Source of the DNA: Cervus elaphus
Lineage: Eukaryota > Chordata > Mammalia > Artiodactyla > Cervidae
Direction: 5' to 3'
Length of the DNA: 64,000 nucleotides
Assembly (NCBI RefSeq): GCF_910594005.1
Contig: NC_057829.1
Span: 58,139,001 to 58,203,000 of the forward strand
The position numbers and the translations under genes are program-made. The notes below the pieces were generated by a model. It had not been told where the DNA came from. It was given only the letters and a program-made list of their open reading frames with translations, and did no database searches. How positions within the stretch are numbered: position 1 is the stretch's first letter; each line of letters begins with the position of its first letter. Positions 46,995-60,000 of the stretch are shown piece by piece.

Positions 46995-47225
46995 AGTTTG
47001 GGGTAGGTCACCATCACTAGCTATGTGAACTTGAGCAACTTTATTTCTTTATGCTTCAATTTGTCACCTGTAAAATATTATAATAATAGTATCCTCTTCA
47101 TAAGATTATTGTTGTGAAGATATCCTCTTCATAAGGTTATTCTCTGCATAAGGCTATTGTTATCCTCTTCATAAGATTATTGTTAGAATGAAATGAGATA
47201 TGAATATAAGGGTCTTAGAAAGGTA
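46995..47225 (+). mobile_element. MIR SINE with internal tandem triplication
   Basis: A sense MIR whose segment TATCCTCTTCATAAGRTTAT occurs three times, at 47090, 47121 and 47161, in units of about 31, 40 and 26 bp. Confidence 0.75.
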
Positions 47226-47999
47226 TCTGGCACAGATTATTTATTATAGTGTTAGTTATTTTTATGGTCACTTTCTTATTATTACCTGTGGCTTATCTTT
47301 CTAAAAATATTCTGTGTAAATGGAATAGAGTTTCCATACCAACCTAGTTACTGTGTCAGAGATGCTTTATTTAAACACATAATTGTCAATGTCTGTACTG
47401 TCTCAGATATTGGCCTTTTTTCCTTCATTCTTCCCACCAGTTAATGTTCTAGTTTTTTTTTAAACTTATGTTTTAAACAAACTGGAAATAGTGACACAAA
47501 TGGTGAAGTTTAACAAAATCGGCAATTACTTTGTAACATTAAAAATTTATTCTAAGTGCTCTGCTTGGTCATTTAAAACTATTACATTTTCTTAAATTTT
47601 ATTTTTTTGGTGCCTAGGACAGATACTCAAAAGTCTTGTCAGCACAGGCCAGAGACTATATAGGGACCAGCCCCAGAAAAAGAGCAGCAGTAATGACAGG
47701 ATTCAGTCAAGGACATGGAGGAGGAGAAGGATATTTGTGTGTCTACTAAAAGGTCAGCTTCCAATATTTCCTTAAAAAAAACTTTATCAAATGTCATCCA
47801 CTACTCAAAGTAGTCAGCAGGGATCCCTCTTTCTCACTTGCCTTTTCTAACTAACCCATTCCCTCATCCTGTCAATTGTTGCCTGAAATTGTCTCACATT
47901 TGTCCTTTCCTTCATTCCCAAGCACCCTCACCTGTAGCCTGTGAGAATAGCCTTAAAAGCTTTGTTTATGAATGAATTAATTTCTTTAATATCATTGTA

Positions 48000-48440
48000 G
48001 ATACTTTAGAAAAATCAGGTAAGCAAAAGAGAAGAAAAAAAAATATTATATTGAATTCCACCACTTTGGAATAATTACTGTTAACATTTCTTATGTACAC
48101 CTCCATATATTTTTATGTGTATGTGGAATCATACTGCAATAGGATCTTGCAATTTACTGCGCATCATAAATATCTGTCCATATCAGTAAATAGAGCTTTA
48201 CAATAGGATTACTCATTAATGTATGGTTTCCTATTTTATGACTATAATGCCATTTATTTACTCAACCTCATATTACTGAATATCTAAGCTATTTCTAATC
48301 TTTTCCTTTTATAATTGTGCTTTTGGTGAACGCCCCTATAACTACATTAATCGTATACATCCCTAATTACTTTTGTAAGATAAATTCATAAAAGCTGAAT
48401 TGCAGGGTCAAAGCTTGTACACATTTTTAGGTTACTTGAT
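48000..48440 (+). repeat. Ancient unassigned interspersed repeat (one of four related copies)
   Basis: Shares with 17995-18115, 21440-21900 and 54760-54880 the order AAAAAT(T)AG...AAG, CCACCACTT/AATCAC, GTTAACAT, CTTCCA, ATATC...ATC. I do not know its family name. Confidence 0.4.
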
Positions 48441-48512
48441 AATGAGCAAATGCAGTATAGCTTCTTAATCTGTATCCTAATGTCCAGTATTCCTTTTCTC
48501 CAATTCACCTTT

Positions 48513-50240
48513 TTCAGTCCAGTTCAGTCGCTCAGTTGTGTCTGACTCTTTGTGACCCCATGGACTGCAGCATGCCAGGCTTCCCTGTCCATCACAAACA
48601 CCTGGCACTTACTCAGACTCATGTCCATCAAGTCAGTGATGCCATCCAACCATCTCATCCTCTGTCATCCCTTTCTCCTCCTGCCCTCAATCTTTCCCAG
48701 CATCAGGGTCTTTTCCAATGAGTCAGTTCTTGGCATCAGGTGGCCAAAGTATTGAAGTTTCAGCTTCAGCATCAGTCCTTCCAATGAATATTCAGGACTG
48801 ATTTCCTTTAGGATGGACTGGTTGGATCTCCTTGCAGTCCAAGGGACTCTCAAGAGTCTTCTCCAACACCACAGTTCAAAAGCATCAATTCTTCGGCACT
48901 CAGCTTTCTTTATAGTCTAACTCTCATATCCATACATAACTACTGGAAAAACCATAGCTTTGACTAGATGGACCTTTGTTGGCAAAGTAATGTCTCTGAT
49001 TTTTAATATGCTGTCTAGGTTTGTCATAGCTTTTCTTCCAAGGAGCAAGCATCTTTTAATTTCATGGCTGCAGTCACTATCTGCAGTGATTATGGAGCCC
49101 CCCAAAATAAAATCTGTCACTGTTTCCATTGTTTCCCCATCTATTTGCCATGAAGTGATGGGACCAGATGCCATGACCTTAGTTTTCTGAATGTTGAGTT
49201 TTAAGCCAACTTTTTCACTCTCGTCTTTCACTTTCATCAAGAGGCTCTTAATTCTTCACTTTCTGCCATAAGGGTGGTGTCATCTGCATATCTGAGGTTA
49301 TTGGTATTTTTCCCAGCAATCTTGATTCCAGCTTGTGCTTCATCCAGCCTAGCAGTTCTCATGATGTACTCTGCATATAAGTTAAATAAGCAGGGTGACA
49401 ATATACAGCCTTGACATACTCTTTTCCCGATTTGGAACCAGTCTGTTGTTCCATGTCCAGTTCTAACAGTTGCTTCTTGACCTGCATACAGATTTCTTAG
49501 GAGGCAGGTCAGGTGGTCTGGTATTCCCATCTCTTTAAGAATTTTCCACAGTTTTTTGTGACCCACACAGTCAAAGGCTTTGGCATAGTCAATAAAGCAG
49601 AAGTAGATTTTTTTCTGGAATTCTCTTGCTTTTACGATAATCCAATGGGGGTTGGCAATTTGATCTCTGGTTCCTCTGCCTTTTCTAAATCCAGCTTGAA
49701 CATCTGGAAGTTCACGGTTTACATATTGTTAAGCCTGGCTTGGAGAATTTTGAGCGTTACTTTGCTAGCGTGTGAGATGAGTGCAATTGTGTGGTAGTTT
49801 GAACATTCTTTGGCATTGCCTTTCTTAGGGACTGGAATGAAAACTGACCTTTTCCAGTCCTGTGGCCACTGCTGAGTTTTCCAAATTTGCTGGCATGTTG
49901 AGTGCAGCACTTTCACAGCATCACCTTTTAGGATTTGAAATAGCTCAACTGGAATTCCATCACCTCCACTAGCTTTGTTCATAGTGATGCTTCATAAGGC
50001 CCACTTGACTTTGCATTCCAGGATGTCTGGCTCTGGGTGAGTGATCACACCATCATGGTTATCTGGGTCATGAATACCTGGGTCAAGAACTTTTTTGTAT
50101 AGTTGTTCTGTATATTCTTGCTACCTCTTCTTAATATCTTCTGCTTCTGTTAGGTTCATACCATTTCTGTTCTTTATTGTGCTCATCTTTGCATGAAATG
50201 TTCCCTTGGTATCTCTAATTTTCTTGAAGAGATCTTGTAG
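48513..50240 (-). mobile_element. BovB (RTE) LINE fragment, 1.7 kb, reverse orientation
   Basis: The 3' terminus of the element (reverse complement of ...CTGAGCGACTGAACTG) is at 48513 and the body runs to about 50240. Broken reverse transcriptase frames on the minus strand lie at 49982-49719, 49566-49237 and 49240-48917, with the Y-A-D-D motif in the middle one. Separate frames and internal stops show it is inactive. It is the longest mobile element in the window. Confidence 0.92.
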
Positions 50241-50555
50241 AGATTAACTTTAATGTCATTTCTTACCACTAAGAGTTTCCAGGGTTCAGAATCCCCAGCT
50301 AGACTTTGAGGCCCCAGTAATCTGGGCCCACTCATACCTTTCTAGTTTCTCTCTCATTAGTCCCCCTGTTACTCTGCACTATATGCTATTACTGCTTCTG
50401 CCATTACCACCCCTGGCTCACACTTGGATTTCTTCTCTATTTCCATCTACTCTAAATATGATTCCATATCCATATCACATAAAGTCTCATAGTCATATGT
50501 ATGTACTTCACTTCTGGCTTTTAATTCTATTATGCTCTGTGCTTCATGGTTTTCT

Positions 50556-50742
50556 TAAAAAATTTATTTCGTTGCACCAGGTCTTAGTTTGGGCACAAGG
50601 CATCTTTGTTGCTGCATATGGAATCCTTGTTGTGGCATGCAGAATCATTTTTAGTTGTGGTATGCGGGGGGTCTAGTTTCCTGACCAGGGGTCGAACCTG
50701 GGCCCCCTGCATCAGGAGCCACTGGACCACTAGGAAAGTCCC
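50556..50742 (-). mobile_element. CHR-type SINE, intergenic
   Basis: Reverse copy, diverged, ending CCACTAGGAAAGTCCC. Confidence 0.82.
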
Positions 50743-51708
50743 ACATCATAACTTTTTATGTTCTAGTTTTATCTCCTTTACTGCACCACAAGTTCTTGTA
50801 AAACTGGAACCAAGGCTTATTTATCCCCTATATTCCCTGACGTAGAAGTGTAACAGGATTGATTCGGTTATGCCGTGGTAACAAACAACATTCACGTCTC
50901 AAAGGCTGAACACAAGAAAGATTTATTTCTCACTCATGCTACATGTCCATCTCAGGTCAGCAGGGGGCTCTGTTCCATGACATCCTCACTGGGATCCATG
51001 AGGCCCCTCCAGCTGGAACTGGAAGGGAGCAGGGAGAAGCGGGAGCTCCTGAGCCTCACTGTGGCAATTGATTGCTCCTGCCTGGAAGAGAGGTTTAAGC
51101 TCACAACCCATAGGCCAAAATTAGTCACATGGCTCTACTGGGGGTGGAGGGCAAAGAGGAATAATCTTCCCATACAACTAGCAGGGGAGAAGAATCAGAA
51201 AAAGAGGAACATGGAGTCTCTACCACAGGAGCTAGTGTATGTCTTGCTTATAATGGGCCACCAATAGACATGTGTTGGAAGAATAAGCAAATGAATGAAC
51301 CTAGATGTAGTCATCAAAACATAAGAATGCTGACTGTGATAGAATATGCTTCATTTTAAATTCATTTTCATTTTTTACAAGTAGGGCAATGTAAACATAT
51401 GTGAGCATTTTGTTTTTCCCATACACAGATTTATGCCTCTGAAGTATAAATCTGTTTATGGGATATGGATATGTGTTTTCTCTGTGTGTGCATGTAAAGA
51501 GGGAAGGATGGTATCAGGGAATTGTAAGCACACACATGCTTTCAAGAGAAGTAGGAACTGCACAGTCATCTCATGGAACAACCAGGGAGAAAGAGTGCCC
51601 TCACCTGTGTTAGAGGAAAATGGATGGTAGTCCCATAGGAGTGACTCAGCTGACCCAACTCCTTTCTCTTAGGAAATAAACCTCTGCATTATTCTCTTTT
51701 TTAAAAAG

Positions 51709-51747
51709 TATATATATATGTGTGTGTGTGTGTATATATATATATAT
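51709..51747 (+). repeat. (TA)n(TG)n(TA)n microsatellite
   Basis: Intergenic, next to a SINE. Confidence 0.92.
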
Positions 51748-51756
51748 CTCTCTTAC

Positions 51757-51875
51757 AAAAATTTTTTGGCCTCACTGTGTAGCATGCGGAATCTTAGTTC
51801 CCCAACCAGGGATTGAACCCATGCTCCTTGCATTGGGAGCTCAGAGTCTTAACCATTGGACCACCAGGGGATTCC
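51757..51875 (-). mobile_element. tRNA-derived SINE, intergenic
   Basis: Reverse copy directly after an AT/GT microsatellite. Confidence 0.84.
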
Positions 51876-53292
51876 TCTATGTTGCTCTAATTATAATGAG
51901 ATGCTAATAGGATATTATGAAATAAATAATATTTTTAGGAGGACCATCCTGAGACTGGACTTGGGCCTGATGGAGGGAGATGCAAGAAAGTGCTTGACAA
52001 GACCCGTTGAGGGAGCAAGTGGACTCAACCACAGGAAGTGACATGGCTCAACAAATGCCAGTGTGGATTCTGTTTGCCTGAGAAAACCATGTTCCCATCA
52101 ACAGTCTCTCAGTTCATGACCTAGAAACTGCAGCCTCGGTGAATCTCTTCTTCTTTTCTATCTAATATGACCATTATCACCCTAGCAAGGTAAACTTTAA
52201 GTCTAGAAAAATAAATGAAACCCATAGCCGTGCTGTTTTTGAAGTGGATTTAAATGTGGGTGTAACTAACTTTTAGAGTCACTGTAACTCTTAGATATGT
52301 TTTCATTCAAGAGAATTCTCCATATAAAGTTTGCAGTGTTATTGAAATGCTTAAAAGACCTTTGACTAAATTTGAAGTCAGCCTGTAGATAGCCAAGGAA
52401 ACTGGTTCATGAAATGTGTAGTTTGGCTTATTAGTTGCATAATAGTATTTAAATATTTGGGAAAATGTGCTTAATCAATGTAAAAGCTTAGTAACCTGAA
52501 CATTAAACAAAAGTAAGTAGTGGTTAAGTGTTTTTTCTATGCCAAAAGGCCCTGAGGTGTGAAAGATCCTAGCAACAGACAAGACATGTATTATCCAGTA
52601 GATTTAACTGACTGTACCTTGGAGCAAAAAGGCATGAGATCTGGTTATTACTATTGAAAACAAAATCCAAACTAATATGCTTAGCAGGAAAACCCAGTTG
52701 GCAGCTGCAGGGGTTGCCTTTTATGATCGTGTCTTTTGACAAGGATTATTGTATTAATATAAGTTGTGGCTTGATCAGGCTTAAATTGTGGGCAAATATT
52801 TTTCCATGTTCACTTCTCTAGAATAAGCCCAAGGTCTGTTCCCATAAACCATTTCTGAGGTCAGGTTTTTAAATGAGGGGAACAGAGAGGTGAGGATTTT
52901 TAGAAAAAGAGTAGGCCAAGCAAGCTGGCTGAGTACAGGACTTTTAGGGAAAGGAAAGATTAACATTTGATTTTATGTTGTGTTATGCTAAACTCTTCGA
53001 TCTCCCCTAAATGTTCCTTAACGTTGCCATATAAACAAACAGACATTTCTAAGGTCTAAACAGTTTCATTTCATAGAGCTATCATGAAAGAACAAGTATT
53101 GTCGATGCCTATGTAATGTAATTAATGGATATCCCCCATTCTTCTTATTGCCAACAGCCACCAAGGTTCAGCTATTTTCTGGAATAGTCAGTTTGACTTG
53201 TCACTTGGCTGGCTGATCTAAGATGCTCTGCGGATTCTCTGAGGACTTATGAGCTAATAATGCTTAGGGATTTCGTGTCCTGAAGAACTCTT

Positions 53293-53325
53293 TAATCCCG
53301 TGCTTCCTGAATCCCACTCTAATCC
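53293..53325 (+). promoter_or_regulatory. PDE6C: Two CRX/OTX-type TAATCC sites upstream of PDE6C
   Basis: TAATCC occurs at 53293-53298 and again at 53320-53325, 230-260 bp before the PDE6C start. CRX and OTX2 bind this core in photoreceptor promoters (established). Function here is inferred from position and pairing. Confidence 0.45.
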
Positions 53326-53400
53326 AGGGCCTTCTGTCACATCTCAAGAGTTACAGGCCAGTTTGAAAGCTCTGCTAAACAACCTTTCTCCTCGGCCTCT

Positions 53401-53420
53401 GGGGAGGAGGGGGGGAGGGG
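53401..53420 (+). other. G-rich tract upstream of PDE6C start
   Basis: GGGG, GG, seven G and GGGG separated by single A residues, about 135 bp before the start codon. Potential quadruplex on the sense strand. Confidence 0.4.
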
Positions 53421-53553
53421 TGTCCTGCGAGGTGCCCCTCAGGGCTTTCCTGGTTTCTTTGGCCAGGATGTATCTCCTTCTTGGCACTCTGCCTCTGGTG
53501 GTGTTCTGAGGGTCTCTTCCTTTCTAGACCAGAGCAGCACAGCACGCCACGCC

Positions 53554-54018
53554 ATGGGTGAGATCAGCCAAGAGACAGTGGAGAAATACCTGGAGGACAA
53601 CCCTCAGTTCGCCAAGGAGTATTTCAACAGGAAGTTGCAGGCGGAGGCGCCCAGCGGCGGGGCACAGGCCCCAGCCAGCGCCTCCTTCCCCGGCCGGACG
53701 CTGGCGGAGGAGGCGGCCCTGTACCTGGAGCTACTGGAGGTCTTGCTGGAGGAGGCGGGCAGCGTGGAGCTGGCGGTGCACAGGGCCCTGGGGAGGCTGG
53801 CGCAGCTGCTGCAGGCCGACCGCTGCAGCATGTTCTTGTGTCGGGCCCGCAATGGTACGCCGGAGGTGGCCTCCAAGCTGCTTGACGTCACCCCCACCTC
53901 CAAGTTTGAGGACAACCTGGTGGTCCCCGACAGAGAAGCTGTGTTTCCGTTGGACGTCGGGATAGTGGGTTGGGTTGCTCATACGAAGAAAACCTTTAAT
54001 GTTCCAGATGTGAAAAAG
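53554..54018 (+). CDS. PDE6C: PDE6C exon 1, coding part (residues 1-155)
   Basis: 465 bp from M-G-E-I-S-Q to P-D-V-K-K155, donor GTGAGT at 54019, phase 0. It contains the N-terminal helix and the first half of GAF-A including L-L-Q-A-D-R-C-S-M-F-L-C. It is GC-rich; overlapping frames on both strands are shadows. Confidence 0.96.
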
Positions 54019-57000
54019 GTGAGTGGTCTGATGGTGACCGTAGAGTGGAGAGGAGGTCTTGGTGGCCTCAGGGAGGAACATGGGAAAGAGGGGGGTGAGA
54101 GGGTGGAGGTGGGTCCAGGGGCCATCCTTGTGGCTGTGGTTTGGCTATAACCTGGGGAGTGGGTGGTGGAGAAGAGGAACCCCCAGGCCAAGAGTGGCTA
54201 GATTTAACAAATAAAATGACTAGATGCCCAGTTCAATCTGAATTTCAGATAAACAGTGGATAACAGTAGATAATAGTAGATAATAACAGTTTTAGCGTTA
54301 TGTCTCCTGTAATGTCGGGCAAGCTTACCTGGGCGTGGGGCGGTCCACACCTACTCCCTCATACCTCTTCTGTCCTCTGGACACTGTCCTGACCAACAGG
54401 GCAAAGCAGGCCACTCACTGGGGAGATCAGCCAACAGGCCAGATGCCAAGGCCCCTGAACTGCTCCCCACGTCTATCACCCACAATCCTTTGAAGACTGT
54501 CAGCTCTTTGGGGTGAACTGGCTCAGGAATGATTCTCTCACCTATAGATCAAGTGTGAAAAAAGAAAAATGACATGAAATTTCAAATGTTCCCATCTGGA
54601 TCATAAAAAATACATGAATTTAGATGATGATTAAATGCAGTTGGCCATCTCAACCCCTCCTAATTCAGATCTACCAAGAATTTCCAATCCTGTAAATGGG
54701 ACATTTGAACCCTCCCGAAGACCAGTTGAACACTACATAAATTATTGTGTTTTAAAAAGAATGTTCTCCTTCCAACTAAATTGCTTGTTCATCTAAGAAA
54801 AATTAGAACATACAAATAAAGAGGGAGGAAATGTGAATCACCCATAATCCCTGCACTCAGTAGTACCATAGGTCCCAGCCTGGAGTTTCTCCTGCCAGCC
54901 CTTTTCCTACACATGCGTCCTGTCATTTTGCTTTGCTATTAACAAAGGGGAAAGCTAGCAGATGATGGAACAGAACTGACTGGGAGCAGCCCCTGAAACG
55001 CTTACTGTGTAGAGGTTTACTTATGGAGAGGGCAGCTGGCGGCTGGAGGATAATCCCCTGCCGTGCCTCCCGAAGCTGATTACAGGAGGGGGACTGTGCG
55101 GATCCACAGGAGGTGCAGAGGTTTTCAAACATTAGCAACACTCAGCAAATAGCCCCAGGGGCAAGGGTTGCTGTTAGGCACCCGAGGGTCCTCCGTCTTT
55201 ACCACCCCTCCCTGCAGTGCATTCCGTCTGGTTTCAGTTGGATTCTGGGTCTGCTGCAGCTGCTTCTAGTGTATCAAAGGCCTTAAGGCAAAGTTCTTGG
55301 ACCCCAGGGAGGAGGCTCTGCCTGTACATCCTGAAGTTTTCTCATGGGAATACGCTTCCTGCAAGTCTCTGACTGAGGCCATTTCCAAAATGACACGGAC
55401 AGCAAACTTAAGAAAGTGACATGCGAGACTTTTTTTCAGAAGAACTTTTTTTTTTTTAAAGGAGAGATGGATGAAATGACTTCTGGTGTGTGTGTGTTTG
55501 TGTGAGCGTGTGTGTGTGCTCAGTCTTGTCCAACTCTTTGAGACCCCCTGGACTGTAGCTCGCCAGGCTCCTCGGTCCATGGAATTTTCCAGGCAAGAAT
55601 ACTGGAGGGGTTGCCATGTCCTCCTCCAGGGGCTGCACTGGCAGGCAGATGCTTTACCACTGCGCCACCTGGCAAGCCCTAATTTCTGCTGTGCTCCTTT
55701 ATTACTGAGCCCAGTCCTGTTGAGGACAGAATGATAGAAAGGAGCTGCTTAAGAGATCAGGTGGCCTGGGTCTGCTGCTGTCCATGCTGGGCACCCCATA
55801 GTGGTCATAAAGTGGGGGCAGGGTCACTGTGTTCTCCCTTTTACTGAGTATGTGTGAAGACAGATGCCCTCCTGCCCTCCTGAGCTCCCTCCTGAAAAGG
55901 GACAAAGACCTCATTTGCCCTCCATTTCTACTGTTTCTGAGCATTTTTTCCCTCCGAGAATGGTGCTTTTCAACTCTGGAAGCACATTAAAATCAAACTG
56001 GGAGCTCTTTTAAAAATACAGATGTGTGAGACTCTCACTAGACCAATTACATCAGGCTCTCAGAGACTGGGATGCAGCCAGGAGTATGGTTTAAAAGCTA
56101 CCGTGGTGATTCTAATAGGCAGCCAACATTGAGAACCACTGGTCTTTTGGGTGAAGAGATGCAAGAGGAGGAACTGCATTTCAAATCAACTGTAAAAGAT
56201 TAGATGGAAGGGCTCCTGGACTTGTTAGTTTAAGTCTTCCCTTGAGCAGACAGGAAGTTGAGTCGTGGGGGTTGTGTCTCTCCCGGGGTCCAGAGTCTGA
56301 TCGGTGATGAGAGGGTCTGGAGCAGATGCAGCCTCCTTGCTATGTTCCCACCCTCATCCCACCCTGCAGCCCTGCAGGCTCACCACACTTAAGTTGCTGT
56401 GGTAAAATCTGCAGAGAAAGGAGTTAGAAACCCCTGTTTTAAGTGACACTTCTATCACCACTTCACCTTTTCATTGCACTTGACTCTTGATGAAGATTCC
56501 TCTTGTTCTTGATCTCACTTGATTCTGGCAAAGACCTTGTGCAGAAGGCCAGGACTGTATTTTTATTTCCATCCCGTGCATGTGAGAATCTTCTCCAGGT
56601 CAGTTAGGCACAATGTGGTGGATCTAGGCTCATAATCTGGGTCTTGCAAGGCCGCCCTTTTTCTCTGCCACAGCCCTGACCACACACAACTCCTGCCTGG
56701 TGGGCAGTGTGGGCACAGGGAGGGAAGGACTACCTGCACACAGACGGAGAGGCAGAACTGGATACTCCCAGCCTTGGCGGCAGAGAAGCCACATGGTGCC
56801 AGGTGAGAGCTTTGGCATCAGATGACCTGGGTACAGATCCAGGCCTGAGACTAGGTCACTGCATGAGGGACTGTGTTTCTCCACGGAGAGAAACAGAGGA
56901 AACCAAATCATAAAGTGCCTGACTCCCAGGAGGTGCTCAATAAATGACAGCTATGATCATATCATATCAATGTCCGAAGAGTTTGGGGGCTGGATGTAGG

Positions 57001-60000
57001 TGGCCAAAACTGGGTCAGTGATCACTGCCTGTTTTTAAAACAGGTTAAAGGCAGGGAAACTTAACAGGAAACTCTGACATATCCTCATCAAGTTAATCAT
57101 TTCCTATTCTATTGGGAAAGCTGATGATTAACTGTATGGGTGGTTCTCCTGGCAGTGGTTTAAAAGAAAGCCATGTGAGAATCCTAAGTTTTCAATAATT
57201 AACAGGGTGCTTATAGCTTGCACTTATAGCTTTCCATCCTTGTCTCCTTCTGACTCTGGATCTCCAGATGTTTGATCAGAATTTAACAGGACTAAGATTG
57301 GATGAGGATCCAGGCAGCCCTCTGCTCTAAACATTCCCAGTTGCCTTCATTGACTTCTTTGAAGAAAAATCATTGAGGGGAGTTTGTGAATCCAAAAGAT
57401 ACAGAATTTACTCAAAGAAACTTTACCAAGGATTGTTTGAAGCAATGAAAACACAAAACTAGAAAACTTCACCTTACCTACCCTGAAATTTGATGGATGG
57501 TTTTATCCAAGATTTTCAGATATGATGATAAGCAAGTATTAAGTTTTGAAACCTGTAAGTCATTTTTTCAAAACATTCAGTTGAATGTAAGAACATCTTC
57601 TTGTGTTTAGAATCTAAAATAAAATGGCATCAAGTTTTGAAGCTGCAGAGTAAAATGTGTTAGCCAAGAAATGCTGCCCAACTCCATCCCATGGTGCATG
57701 TTTTGGGCATTTTGGTTGTTCCTTCAGTGCCCAGCATCACTGTGTAAATGAAAGTGATCACCTTCTATAATGGATAATAGGTTAGGAGGAAAATGGACAG
57801 CAAGCCAGCCTGGGCTATAGCAGTGGATTAAGAGAAAGAAGCTTTCAAAGTCTGGAGGTGTTCCAGACTGAGTGAAGACGCTGCATGAGGCAGAGAAAGT
57901 CACAGATACAGCAGTTAGGAAAAAACATGCCTCTTGTTGGCATAGGGCAGAGAGCTAGCCCTCAGGAGCAAGCATGCTTCTAGGCATAGGAGGCCTGCAT
58001 CAGCTAAGAGCATCTAATTTCTTCAGTGATTGGCATTGATTAGAAAAGCTAGAAGTAGAAGCCAAATGATGGGGCTTTCCTGGTAGCTCAGACGGTAAAG
58101 AATCTGCCTACAATGCAGGAGACCCGAGTTTGATCTCTGGGTCAGTGAAGAACCCCTGGAGAAGGGAATGGCAACCCATTCCAGTGTTCTTGCCTGGAGA
58201 ATTCCATGGACAGAGGAACCTGGTGGGCTGCTAGTCCGTGAAGTCACAAAGAGTCAGACACAACTGAGCAACTAACATCACATCATCATCGGAAGCCAAA
58301 TGGTAATGCAAAACCTGAAGGACTTCTCATCCAGTGAAAGTAAAAGAAATGAAAGTGAAAGTCACTTAGTCATGTCTGATTCTTTGTGACCTCATGGACT
58401 ATACAGTTCATGGAATTCTCTAGGCCAGAATACTGGAGCCTTTCCCTTCTCCAGGCGATCTTCCCAACCCAGGGATTGAACCCGGATCTCCCGCATTGCG
58501 GGTGGATTCTTTACCAGCTGAGCCACAAGGGAAGCCCTGTCATCCAGAGAGGCCCCCAGAGTCCCAGGTTTGGCTTCCTAGTATTTATTGAGCACCTACT
58601 ATGTGTCAGACTCTTTTCTAAGTGCTCTACCCACACTATATTATACTCTTTTCACATCAGGTATGATAGACAGTAGATAATATCCATTGTTCCCATTTTC
58701 AGGTTAAAAAATGAGGTTGCAGAGGGTAAGTAGCATGCCCAGGGGCTCACAGCTAGTGAATCCGGAGCTGGTTTCAGCCAAGGACATCTGACTCGAGAAT
58801 CTTCTTCACCATTATGCGATGCTGCCTCCTACATAAGTAGCTGGTTTCAGGGGTTCCACTTTGGGAGGGTATAGAAGAAGTCTGGGGTCAAGGGCTGCAT
58901 CTGACTTCCTTAGCATCTCACATTTCTAAGGATCCTCTATGGAATCAATTCATCCACTAAAAGTGTAGATTCCTGGGGAAGACGGTTTCTACTTTAGGAG
59001 ATTAGAATTTAGTAGGTCTGCCATGAGGTCTGCAAATCTGCATCAGTCTGCAGGTCTTTCTGAGGTTCAGCCCAGGTCTCCTGCTCTGAGCAGGGCTGTG
59101 ATTCTGTTGCCCAAGCAATCATTGTGCCCTGGTGGAGATTCTGGCCCCAAAGTCACACACCAGTGGACTCTTCCATTTTTACTTTGGGAAACTGAACAGT
59201 TTATAGAAGTGTGTTATAGAAGTCGAGATACTTATAGAAGCACCATCCACATGGGGAAATGGACATAATACAACTTGTGAAAGGAAGACCACATTGATTT
59301 TTGGCCATTGAATCTCAAAGTAAGGTGGAAATTTCAGTTGAAGTTTCAAATGAAGAAGACTTAAAGAGGAGCTAGTCATGACCCCAGAGCGAGCAGAGTC
59401 TATACCCGACCACAGTTACTCTCAATTACAGCTAATAAGATAACTGCCATCCTTGACCTTCTTCCCAAGCCCTTTCATTTGTGTGCCTCTCCAAACTCAT
59501 CACTCTGCCCTCTACATGGTTAGTGTATTAGAGTCGTCCCTCGCGTCTTCTACTTGAAGCTTGTATCTAGGATGATCCATTTCATTTTCCCCAAGGAAAG
59601 AAATAAAAATTACAAATCAGAGATATTGACTTGATAGAAAATGCCTTCCCTAGCGGTTCAGTGGTTAGGACTCTGCACTTCCACTGCAGGAGGCACAGTT
59701 TCGATCCCTGGTCTGGGAACTAAGATCCACATGCCATGCAGTGAGACCTACCTAAATAAATAAAATAAAAATACTTAAAAAAAAAAAAGAAAGAAAATGA
59801 CTTTGAAAAACTGTTAAATATCTGGTGCTGTCAAGAGGGTGGTAAGAATTTCAACATTTTGTAAAAGTAGCTGGTGTAAATTAAAACTTCATGTACCTGT
59901 TGATACTGCAAAAGACATTTCCATTTGAGGACGCCATCACATAAAAATGAAAGCAAGGGTGATTAGTGCAGTATTGTTTGCAATGGGGAAAACTCTAAAC

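Larger units (their letters stand above)
42340..53290. other. RBP4-PDE6C intergenic region
   Basis: AT-rich and repeat-rich: three BovB pieces, SINEs, an L2-like piece near 50265-50540 and an old unassigned repeat near 50845-51180. The stretches 44500-45480, 46020-46990, 47230-47990 and 51880-53280 show nothing I recognise. Confidence 0.7.

Noticed and set aside
48917..49982. Minus-strand reverse-transcriptase-like frames
   Set aside because: Broken pieces of another BovB copy with stops and frameshifts between them.
53510..53553. Possible splice acceptor (TTCCTTTCTAG) just upstream of the PDE6C start
   Set aside because: A pyrimidine tract plus AG is present, but no upstream non-coding exon can be supported and the gene is normally described with the start codon in exon 1.
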